A stretch of 12,507 bases of DNA from an uncultured Actinomycetes bacterium (lineage in GTDB: Bacteria; Actinomycetota; Actinomycetes; S36-B12; UBA5976), in NCBI GenBank assembly GCA_903951185.1, contig CAJBBC010000015.1, positions 1-12,507 on the forward strand, in the 5' to 3' direction. Positions 1 through 6,457 of the stretch are shown piece by piece. The notes beneath the pieces are model-generated. The model ran no database searches and had not been told where the DNA came from. It worked only from the letters and a program-made list of their open reading frames with translations. Made by a program: the position numbers and the translations under genes. The number at the start of each line of letters is the position of its first letter. Position 1 is the first letter of the stretch.

Positions 1-680
1 AAGCACATTCCACCGCCCACAACCAAACGATCGACTGTCTTAATGAGATTTTCAATTACACCTAATTTGTCACTAACTTTTGAACCGCCAAGGACTACTA
101 CATACGGTCGATCAGGGTCGCTAAGGACTTTACTGAAAACATTTGCTTCATTCTCGACTAAGTAACCAGCTGCATGCGGTAATTCAAGAGCCAACTCAGT
201 TAATGAAGCCAGCTCACGATGTACGACGCCAAAACCATCACTAACGAAAATGTCACCTAATGTTGCCCACTCTTTAGCCAGAGCCAACCGTTCTGATTTA
301 TCTTTACTAGTTTCGCGCGGATCAAATCTGACATTTTCAAGCATTAAAACTTGTCCAGCCGACGCATTCGCTACTGCTGCAATTGCAGTTGGCCCACTCA
401 CAACAGGCACTAACGTTACAGATTTATTAAGTAGCTCCCCCAGCCGCTTGGCCGCAGGGGCTAGGGAAAATTTTGAATCTGGCTCACCTTTGGGTCTACC
501 TAAATGCGCGAGGACAACAACTTTGGCGCCCAATTCTGTAAGTGCTTTTATAGTTGGCACACTTGCCACAATGCGACCGTCGTCTGTGATTACATTTCCA
601 TCCAGTGGCACATTTAAATCAGAGCGCACTAGAACAGTTTGGCCGGCAACATCTAAGTCGGCAATACCGCGAATAGTCAT
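1..680 (-). CDS. pgk: Phosphoglycerate kinase, N-terminal part (cut by window edge)
   Basis: PGK transfers the acyl phosphate of 1,3-bisphosphoglycerate to ADP, giving 3-phosphoglycerate and ATP in cytoplasmic glycolysis. The window holds 226 full codons of an enzyme usually about 400 residues long; the rest lies beyond base 1. Visible signatures are SDLNVP (residues 20-25, substrate-binding Asp and Asn), HLGRP (59-63), LENVRFD (114-120), SDGFGVVHRE (147-156, the actinobacterial form of the family's DAFGTAHR segment), GGSK (198-201) and VGGGM (221-225), which begins the nucleotide-binding C-terminal domain. The N-terminal substrate domain is complete. The ATG at 680 lies 6 bases after the gap stop codon. 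I see no convincing Shine-Dalgarno sequence, so translation is probably coupled to gap. The gap-pgk order is a standard glycolytic operon. Identification is firm. Confidence 0.97.
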   Translation of the reverse strand, partial: MTIRGIADLDVAGQTVLVRSDLNVPLDGNVITDDGRIVASVPTIKALTELGAKVVVLAHLGRPKGEPDSKFSLAPAAKRLGELLNKSVTLVPVVSGPTAIAAVANASAGQVLMLENVRFDPRETSKDKSERLALAKEWATLGDIFVSDGFGVVHRELASLTELALELPHAAGYLVENEANVFSKVLSDPDRPYVVVLGGSKVSDKLGVIENLIKTVDRLVVGGGMC

Positions 681-686
681 CAGGAT

Positions 687-1691
687 TTAAAGCTTGCTAC
701 CAACATATTTAGTTAGATCAACTAAACGGTTTGAATATCCCCATTCATTGTCGTACCAGCCAACAACTTTGATGGTGTTACCCATGGCGATAGTTAGAGC
801 AGCATCAAAAATACATGAGGACGGATCAGTGACTATGTCCGAAGAAACAATTGGATCTTCGGTGTAGCTCAAAATACCTTTAAGCGGACCTTCAGCTGCT
901 GCTTTAATAACCGCATTAATTTCAGCTTTAGTTGCTGGCTTATTTAGCACTGCTGTTAAATCTGTTGCTGAACCAGTTGGCACTGGCACTCGCATGGCGT
1001 AGCCATCTAATTTGCCCTTTAGTTCAGGCATTACCAGACCGATAGCTTTAGCTGCACCAGTTGTGGTTGGAATCATATTTGTCGCGGCTGCCCGTGCACG
1101 ACGTAAATCTTTATGTGGAAAATCTAAAATAACTTGGTCGTTTGTGTAGGCGTGGATAGTTGTCATCAAACCATGATCAATTCCGAAAGCATCGTGAATG
1201 ACTTTAGCCATTGGGGCTAAACAGTTAGTTGTACATGATGCATTCGAAATAACGTTGTGTTTTGCTGGATCGTATTGTTCGTGATTTACACCCATCACAA
1301 TAGTGACATCTTCATTTGAAGCTGGCGCCGAAATAATGACTTTCTTTGCTCCACCGGCGATGTGGCCCGCGGCTTTAGTTGCGTCAGTGAAGTGACCAGT
1401 TGATTCGATAACTATGTCTGCACCTAGTTTGCCCCACGGCAGCGCAGCTGGGTCACGTTCAGAAAGGGTGGTTATTTTCTTGCCGTCAACAAAAATAGCT
1501 TCATCAGTGAAAGTAACTTCTTTACCTAAACGACCAAGGATTGAGTCGTACTTCATTAGATGTGCAAGTGTCGCATTGTCAGTTAGATCGTTAACGCCGA
1601 CGATTTCAATGTCAGCACCAGATGCCAAAATTGCCCGAAAGTAATTGCGGCCAATTCGACCAAATCCATTAATACCAACCCGGACGCTCAT
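687..1691 (-). CDS. gap: Glyceraldehyde-3-phosphate dehydrogenase, NAD-type
   Basis: The enzyme oxidises glyceraldehyde-3-phosphate to 1,3-bisphosphoglycerate in the cytoplasm and supplies the substrate for the pgk product next door. It has 334 residues, normal for the family. The Rossmann motif GINGFGRIGR is at 7-16, the catalytic motif SNASCTTNC is at 149-157 (nucleophile Cys153), the activating His is at 180, and WYDNEWGYSNR is at 312-322. The acidic Asp35 after the second strand and Pro192 in the FPHKD segment are kept, which by family rules favours NAD over NADP and a glycolytic role. The frame stays open 17 codons further upstream, but the ATG at 1691 is chosen because a strong GGGAGG Shine-Dalgarno (1698-1703) sits 6 bases before it and the protein then begins directly at the Rossmann strand. 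A repeat-rich 101-base leader separates it from whiA. Confidence 0.98.
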   Translation of the reverse strand: MSVRVGINGFGRIGRNYFRAILASGADIEIVGVNDLTDNATLAHLMKYDSILGRLGKEVTFTDEAIFVDGKKITTLSERDPAALPWGKLGADIVIESTGHFTDATKAAGHIAGGAKKVIISAPASNEDVTIVMGVNHEQYDPAKHNVISNASCTTNCLAPMAKVIHDAFGIDHGLMTTIHAYTNDQVILDFPHKDLRRARAAATNMIPTTTGAAKAIGLVMPELKGKLDGYAMRVPVPTGSATDLTAVLNKPATKAEINAVIKAAAEGPLKGILSYTEDPIVSSDIVTDPSSCIFDAALTIAMGNTIKVVGWYDNEWGYSNRLVDLTKYVGSKL

Positions 1692-1697
1692 CGCGAT

Positions 1698-1703
1698 CCT
1701 CCC
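1698..1703 (-). promoter_or_regulatory. Strong Shine-Dalgarno of gap
   Basis: Read on the minus strand this is GGGAGG, with 6 bases between it and the ATG at 1691. It decides the gap start over the longer open frame, and it is the clearest ribosome-binding site in the window, which fits a highly expressed glycolytic gene. Confidence 0.85.
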
Positions 1704-1710
1704 TGAAACT

Positions 1711-1750
1711 TTGGGTACCCAATCCTGTGATTGGAACGCCAATTACTTGG
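1711..1750. repeat. Alternating TTGG/CCAA inverted-repeat array in the gap leader
   Basis: On the plus strand, TTGG occurs at 1711, 1731 and 1747 and CCAA at 1719 and 1739, in strict alternation. This makes two 12-base palindromes of the form TTGG-N4-CCAA: 1711-1722, which is a perfect palindrome, and 1731-1742. Their starts are 20 bases apart, about two helical turns. Longer stems also exist: CCAATC/GATTGG with a 4-base loop (1719-1734) and ATTGG/CCAAT with a 4-base loop (1730-1743). These share the arm 1730-1734, so in RNA only one can form at a time. No run of T follows, so this is not a rho-independent terminator. It could be a regulator-binding operator, a leader RNA structure, or chance. 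The repeats are directly visible; any function is inferred. Confidence 0.6.
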
Positions 1751-1771
1751 ATAAAACCTGGGAAGCGGCAA
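1742..1771 (-). promoter_or_regulatory. Possible weak promoter for gap-pgk
   Basis: Minus-strand reading gives TTGCCG (1766-1771, four of six matches to TTGACA), an 18-base spacer, and AGTAAT (1742-1747, four of six matches to TATAAT). A transcript would start near 1735, just at the hairpin arms of the repeat array, and leave a leader of roughly 45 bases before the gap ATG. The location in the only sizeable gap between genes supports a promoter, but the match is weak and was picked by eye. Readthrough from whiA is also possible. Confidence 0.3.
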
Positions 1772-1792
1772 ACAACGGTTTGAGACGCGCTG

Positions 1793-2773
1793 TTACCCTT
1801 CGAGCATATCAGGGGTTAAACCGGCTTCAGTATTAGGGATGCCGAGGTCGGCCGCGCGCTTATCGGCCATCGCCAATAACCGGCGAATCCGTCCAGCGAT
1901 AGCGTCTTTTGTCATCGGCGGATCAGCCAAGGCGCCTAATTCTTCCAGGCTTGCTTGCTGGTGTGTTACTCGCAACTTTCCAGCCTCTAATAAATGACCT
2001 GGTATTTGGTCACCCAAAATCTCAATTGCTCGGGCTGCACGTGCGCCAGCTGCAACGGCTGCGCGCGCTGAGCGGCGTAAATTTGCATCATCAAAATTCG
2101 CTAAGCGATTAGCAGTGGCACGAACTTCACGACGTAGTCGACGTTCTTCCCAAGCTAATACTGATTCATGTGCGCCAATTCGAGTCAGCATCGCACTGAT
2201 TGCATCGCCATCGCGAATAACAACTCGATCAACACCACGAACCTCGCGAGCTTTAGCCGAAATACCTAAACGACGGGCGCTACCTACTAAAGCAAGTGCT
2301 GCTTCTGGTCCTGGACAGGTGATTTCTAAAGATGAACTACGGCCTGGTTCAGTTAGCGAACCGTGTGCAAGAAAAGCTCCACGCCAAGCTGCTTCAGCAT
2401 CACATAAGGCAGCTGAAACGATATGCGGAGGTAAACCCCGAATTGGACGCCCACTTTGATCAACTAAACCGACTTGTTTTGCTAAGTGTTCACCGTCGGC
2501 TGGAACTCGAACTACGTAACGACTACCTTTTCGAATGCCTGCGCCACTGACTACTGAAACTTCACTGTCTGCGCCAAAAATTTCCATTAGATCTTTACGT
2601 AAGCGGCGTGCTGCTTGACCAGTATCTAATTCGGCTTCAACAACAATTTTCCCAGAAACGATATGTAATCCACCAGCAAAGCGAAGTAGGGCCGAAACTT
2701 CAGCTTTGCGGCAACAAGCTTTAGTCACCTTTAGATGGCTGAGTTCGTCCTTAACTGCTGCGGTCATTGCCAT
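1793..2773 (-). CDS. whiA: Sporulation/cell-division regulator WhiA
   Basis: WhiA is a DNA-binding protein conserved in Gram-positive bacteria. In Streptomyces it works with WhiB to switch on cell-division and sporulation genes; in non-sporulating relatives it affects division and chromosome handling. With the start used here it has 326 residues, the normal size. Residues 1 to about 210 form the degenerate LAGLIDADG endonuclease-like region, with GAFLAHGSLTEPGRSSS at 132-148. The C-terminal DUF199 helix-turn-helix includes SLEELGALADPP (275-286) and IAGRIRRLL (292-300). The frame is open from an ATG at 2788, but the ATG at 2773 is preferred because AGGA (2780-2783) lies 6 bases before it and the resulting MAMTAAVKDE start is that of actinobacterial WhiA. 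It overlaps yvcK by 23 bases, implying coupled translation. No developmental genes are in view, so a vegetative role is likely. Confidence 0.95.
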   Translation of the reverse strand: MAMTAAVKDELSHLKVTKACCRKAEVSALLRFAGGLHIVSGKIVVEAELDTGQAARRLRKDLMEIFGADSEVSVVSGAGIRKGSRYVVRVPADGEHLAKQVGLVDQSGRPIRGLPPHIVSAALCDAEAAWRGAFLAHGSLTEPGRSSSLEITCPGPEAALALVGSARRLGISAKAREVRGVDRVVIRDGDAISAMLTRIGAHESVLAWEERRLRREVRATANRLANFDDANLRRSARAAVAAGARAARAIEILGDQIPGHLLEAGKLRVTHQQASLEELGALADPPMTKDAIAGRIRRLLAMADKRAADLGIPNTEAGLTPDMLEG

Positions 2774-3731
2774 GTCCATTCCTGCCATTTAAGAAAACTC
2801 GTTCAAATGTGTAGGCTAGCCGATCCGGATCGTGCTGCTCCGTTGGGGCTTGGGTTCTGCCAACTTCGGCTAATTCCACTTGAGCCCCAAGGTCGGCAGC
2901 TACCTCTAATAATCGACTTTGATTCGCAACGTGCCGTGGGTCCGCGATAACTACATCCAACTCAAAATCAGGATTCTGCCCCGCCAAAACTTCCAAATAG
3001 TTTTCGGGGGTGTAGTTATCTGTCTCACCTTGCTGTGGGATTAAATTCAAAACTAGTATTCGTTTTGCAGTGGTCTGATTAAGGGCTTTTTTCATTTCTG
3101 GAACTTCGAAATGAGTTAACACAGAAGTGAACCAGGAGCCTGGTCCAAGGATGACTGCATCTGCGTGCATAACCGCATTAATAGCCTGCGGACAAACAGC
3201 AGGATTTTCTGGTTTCAACCGAACTGAAACAATCTCATCTTTAGTAGTTGCCACTCGAACTTGGCCAGTGACCTCACTTAACGCGCCAGCACTGTTCTTC
3301 ACTTGCGCAACTATCTCGAGAGGCTCAAGACACAGGGGTAAAACTGTTCCGCGTGCATCAAGTAATTTAGCCACCCACTCTAAACCTTCAACTAAATCTC
3401 CAGTTTCTTCCCACAGTGCGGTGATAAGTAGGTTGCCAAGTGCATGCTCGTTTAGATCGCCATCAGATTTAAATCGATGTTGTAGAACTCTGGCCCAAGT
3501 AGATCCCCAGTTATCGTCACCACATAAAGCAGCTAACGCCATTCGCAAATCACCGGGTGGAACTATGCCAAATTGTTCGCGCAGCCGTCCACTTGAACCA
3601 CCATCGTCACTCACCCCAACGATTGCTGTGATGTGTGGCGTGATTCGCCGTAAGGCTTGTAAGGTTGCCGAAAGTCCATGCCCACCACCAAGGGCAACAA
3701 CATCTAACGCCCGTTTTGGAACTGGATTCAT
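2751..3731 (-). CDS. yvcK: YvcK/GNGF family gluconeogenesis factor, CofD-like fold
   Basis: This is a 326-residue cytoplasmic protein of the YvcK (CuvA in mycobacteria) family, which binds UDP-N-acetylglucosamine and is needed for growth and envelope integrity on gluconeogenic carbon sources. The fold resembles the 2-phospho-L-lactate transferase CofD, but no such activity is established for YvcK. Visible signatures are the glycine-rich nucleotide loop ALGGGHGLSATL (13-24), SDDGGSSGRLR (41-51), PPGDLR (58-63), NEHALGNLL (94-102) and ILGPGSW (194-200). There is no signal peptide or membrane segment. Its ATG abuts the rapZ stop directly (TAAATG) and no good Shine-Dalgarno is seen, so it probably depends on coupling. 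The 3' end overlaps whiA. The rapZ-yvcK-whiA order is conserved in Gram-positive bacteria, which supports the assignment. Confidence 0.96.
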   Translation of the reverse strand: MNPVPKRALDVVALGGGHGLSATLQALRRITPHITAIVGVSDDGGSSGRLREQFGIVPPGDLRMALAALCGDDNWGSTWARVLQHRFKSDGDLNEHALGNLLITALWEETGDLVEGLEWVAKLLDARGTVLPLCLEPLEIVAQVKNSAGALSEVTGQVRVATTKDEIVSVRLKPENPAVCPQAINAVMHADAVILGPGSWFTSVLTHFEVPEMKKALNQTTAKRILVLNLIPQQGETDNYTPENYLEVLAGQNPDFELDVVIADPRHVANQSRLLEVAADLGAQVELAEVGRTQAPTEQHDPDRLAYTFERVFLNGRNGHGNDRSS

Positions 3732-4595
3732 TTATTCTCGACCTAAATCGCGATGTACTACGCGAACTTCAACACCATTTTTAACTAAGCGTGCACTTAA
3801 ATTTTCGGCCATCGCCACACTTCGGTGTTTGCCACCGGTACAACCAATTGCGATTGTGACAAACCTTTTACCTTCACGTAAATAGCCATCTTCGACTAAT
3901 GAAATCAATTCAGCGTAATTATCTAGAAAAGCTTTTGCCTCTGGTTGATCAATTACATAATCATTAACTGCACTATCTAAGCCAGTTAAATCCTTTAAGT
4001 TGTCATCCCAATAAGGATTAGGTAGGAAGCGCATATCTGCAACCAAATCTGCATCAACTGGGATTCCATATTTAAAGCCAAAAGACATAACAGTCGCCCG
4101 CAATGCAACATGGTCGTCGTCACCGAAAGCCGCTTCAATAGCGCGACGAAGTTCATGCACATTCAAATTAGTTGTATCGATAACTAAGTCAGATTCGGCC
4201 CTTAAATCGCCAAGTAAAGCTCGCTCACGTTGGACCGCAGCCAAAATATTGTCATCGCGCTGTAAAGGATGTGGCCGTCGAGAAGATTCGTATCTGCGCA
4301 CTAGTGCTTCATCCCCAGCCTCTAAGAAGAGCACCCTTAGATCATGGCCGGCGTTTTTAATTTCATTAAGTGAATCTTGTAATTCTTCGAAAAGTTTGCC
4401 GCCTCGAACATCGGCCACAACTGCCACTTTTGTTGAACCAGCTCTTGCGGTTACATAGTTAACAACATCAATCATCAAAGTTGGTGGCAAATTATCAACA
4501 ACAAACCAACCAAGGTCTTCAAGAGCTCTAGTTGCAGTTGACCGGCCAGCGCCGGACATACCGGAAACTAATATGACGTCAATTGGTTCACTCAT
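3732..4595 (-). CDS. rapZ: RapZ-family nucleotide-binding protein (YvcJ)
   Basis: RapZ/YvcJ proteins bind nucleotides. In E. coli RapZ is an RNase adaptor that steers the GlmZ small RNA and so controls glucosamine-6-phosphate synthesis; in Gram-positive bacteria the job is less clear. The protein has 287 residues, normal for the family. The P-loop is GMSGAGRST (12-20), with Arg at position 18 or so where the classical Walker A has Lys; this is usual in actinobacterial members. ADVRGG (61-66) is the Walker B-like segment. The conserved C-terminal half has FGFKYGIP (172-179), DMRFLPNPYW (187-196) and GCTGGKHRSV (251-260). The start codon overlaps the uvrC stop as ATGA (4592-4595), with GGGGAG at 4607-4612, 11 bases upstream. 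It is adjacent to yvcK, which also relates to amino-sugar metabolism. Whether it binds RNA in this organism cannot be seen. Confidence 0.96.
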   Translation of the reverse strand: MSEPIDVILVSGMSGAGRSTATRALEDLGWFVVDNLPPTLMIDVVNYVTARAGSTKVAVVADVRGGKLFEELQDSLNEIKNAGHDLRVLFLEAGDEALVRRYESSRRPHPLQRDDNILAAVQRERALLGDLRAESDLVIDTTNLNVHELRRAIEAAFGDDDHVALRATVMSFGFKYGIPVDADLVADMRFLPNPYWDDNLKDLTGLDSAVNDYVIDQPEAKAFLDNYAELISLVEDGYLREGKRFVTIAIGCTGGKHRSVAMAENLSARLVKNGVEVRVVHRDLGRE

Positions 4596-6457
4596 GAGTC
4601 AATTATCTCCCCTGTTGTTGCATTGAATGCTGGTACTGCTGAAGTAACTTGACCTAATTTATCAATAATTTCTTGTGCTTGCTTTAAACCAATACCGTCA
4701 ACTTCCATTAATTGCTCGACCGTGGCTAGTTTAATTTTTTTAAGTGACCCAAATTTTGCAAGTATTGCTTTTTTCTTAACTGGTCCTAAGCCCGGTATCT
4801 CATCGAGCTCACTGTCCACCATGGATTTAGATCGGCGATTACGGTGATGTGTTATCGCAAAACGATGAGCTTCATCTCGAATACGCTGCAGCAAAAATAA
4901 TGCTTCGCTATTACGTGGCAGTACGAGTGGGTATTTATCCGCTGGTTGCCAGATTTCTTCCATCCGCTTGGCCAAACCAATAACCCGCATACTGCCGATA
5001 CCACTTGCATTAAGTGCTTTTGCGGCCGCATTAACTTGTGGTAAACCGCCGTCTATTACTAAAAGATTTGGTCGATACGGTCCGGACACTTCCTGGTGTT
5101 TTGCAAACCGACGACTTACTACTTCGATAATTGAAGACGTGTCATCCCGAGTGTTCTCAATTATGTAGTGTCGGTAATCCTTCTTTGCTGGTAAACCATC
5201 TTCAAAAACAACTAGTGAAGCAACTACATTTGTCCCTTGTATATGTGAAACGTCAATACATTCAATCCGAAGAGGTGCTCGAGCTAACCCAAGCGCCTCT
5301 TGTATTTCATTTAGTGCTTGTGTACGGGCAATTAAATCAGTTGATCGCTTTGATTTATGCGATGCAAGTGCCTGCATTGCATTTGTCACAACGGTATCCA
5401 TAAGAGCTCGTTTATCTCCACGAGCCGGAACTCTAATATCCAGATTAGCTTGACGCACTTCCCCGAGTAATTGCTGCAAACTTTCTAAACTGTCTGGCTT
5501 TTGGTTTGTAAGAATTTCAAGCGGGATTTCCGATTTATCTGACTTTGAATAAATGTGCATTAACGCATCAGTTAAAAGCGTTTCGGTGTTTGATTCAACT
5601 GCATTTTCCATAATGAAGCCGCGCTGACCAGTGATTCGTCCGCCTCGAACATTAAAAATTTGTACAGCTGCTTGAAGTTCGTCATTAAATACAGCGACTA
5701 AATCCGCATCAGTTGAGTCTGTAAAAACTACAGCACTCTTTTCACGTACTCGTTCAAGTGCAGCCAAATCATCACGCAGAACCGAAGCTTTCTCATAATC
5801 TTGACGTTCAGATGCTTCCTGCATTCGCGTACTTATGTCTTTAATAATCCCCTGATGGTTTCCATTCATAAAAGAAAGGAACTGATCAACAAGTGACCGA
5901 TGATCAGGTTCTGAAATTTTGCCGACACAAGGTGCTGAACAGCGATCGATGTGCGCTAACAAACAAGGCCGACCCGCAGATTTTGCATTCCGAAAGACCC
6001 CAGCGGTACAACTGCGAACTGGAAAAACTCTTAGTAAATGATCAAGTGTGTCTCGAATACTCCAGGCTTGAACGAATGGCCCGTAGTACTTTATTCCTTT
6101 TTTACGATCACCACGATAAACAAATGCTCTAGGAAATTCTTCGGCTGTTGAAATCGCTAAATAAGGATAAGACTTATCGTCGCGGAAACGTACGTTGAAA
6201 GTCGGATCAAACTCTTTAATCCAGGAATACTCAAGTTGCAATGCTTCAGTTTCGGTGCGCACCACAACCCAGTCAACTGAGGCAGCTGTCTCAACCATTG
6301 TTTTTGTCCGAGCAATTAACTCGCCCGTGAAATATGAATTAAGGCGATTCTTTAAATTTTTTGCTTTACCGACATAAATAACTTTTTGTTGATCATCCCG
6401 AAAGCGATATACCCCCGGGTTAGTTGGGATGTCAGTCGGTTTATTAGCGGCCAGCAT
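4592..6457 (-). CDS. uvrC: Excinuclease ABC subunit C
   Basis: UvrC joins the UvrB-DNA complex and cuts the damaged strand on both sides of the lesion. It has 621 residues, within family range. The GIY-YIG nuclease domain (about 12-95) shows GVY at 15-17, YVG at 28-30, Arg38 and Glu82, and makes the 3' cut. Cysteines 150, 165, 173 and 177 match the iron-sulphur cluster ligands described for UvrC. The UVR domain that binds UvrB is near 205-240. The RNase H-like domain has Asp402 (IDVSH), Asp469 (VIDGG) and His531 (DEAHRF), the expected catalytic set for the 5' cut. Tandem helix-hairpin-helix motifs lie at about 550-602 (IPGLGPVKKKA and VDGIGLKQAQ). The ATG abuts the uvrA stop (TAAATG) without a strong Shine-Dalgarno, and the 3' end overlaps rapZ by 4 bases. 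All key residues are present, so it should be active. Confidence 0.98.
   Translation of the reverse strand: MLAANKPTDIPTNPGVYRFRDDQQKVIYVGKAKNLKNRLNSYFTGELIARTKTMVETAASVDWVVVRTETEALQLEYSWIKEFDPTFNVRFRDDKSYPYLAISTAEEFPRAFVYRGDRKKGIKYYGPFVQAWSIRDTLDHLLRVFPVRSCTAGVFRNAKSAGRPCLLAHIDRCSAPCVGKISEPDHRSLVDQFLSFMNGNHQGIIKDISTRMQEASERQDYEKASVLRDDLAALERVREKSAVVFTDSTDADLVAVFNDELQAAVQIFNVRGGRITGQRGFIMENAVESNTETLLTDALMHIYSKSDKSEIPLEILTNQKPDSLESLQQLLGEVRQANLDIRVPARGDKRALMDTVVTNAMQALASHKSKRSTDLIARTQALNEIQEALGLARAPLRIECIDVSHIQGTNVVASLVVFEDGLPAKKDYRHYIIENTRDDTSSIIEVVSRRFAKHQEVSGPYRPNLLVIDGGLPQVNAAAKALNASGIGSMRVIGLAKRMEEIWQPADKYPLVLPRNSEALFLLQRIRDEAHRFAITHHRNRRSKSMVDSELDEIPGLGPVKKKAILAKFGSLKKIKLATVEQLMEVDGIGLKQAQEIIDKLGQVTSAVPAFNATTGEIIDS

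Noticed and set aside
250..690. Plus-strand open frame of 146 codons opposite pgk.
   Set aside because: It is a shadow of pgk. The pgk motifs are all present on the other strand, and this frame shows no family signature or ribosome-binding site.
1692..1742. Longer gap open frame starting at the ATG at 1742.
   Set aside because: The 17 extra residues do not resemble any GAPDH N-terminus, there is no Shine-Dalgarno for it, and the strong GGGAGG lies within this extension, positioned for the ATG at 1691.
1769..1782. CAAAC-N4-GTTTG hairpin just after whiA, considered as a whiA terminator.
   Set aside because: The stem is only 5 base pairs, is not G+C-rich, and has no downstream T run on the minus strand. 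Readthrough into gap seems more likely.
3127..3885. Plus-strand open frame of 252 codons opposite yvcK and rapZ.
   Set aside because: It runs antisense to two strongly conserved genes. Its translation is low-complexity Ser/Thr/Arg/Pro-rich with no recognisable domain, as expected of a shadow frame.
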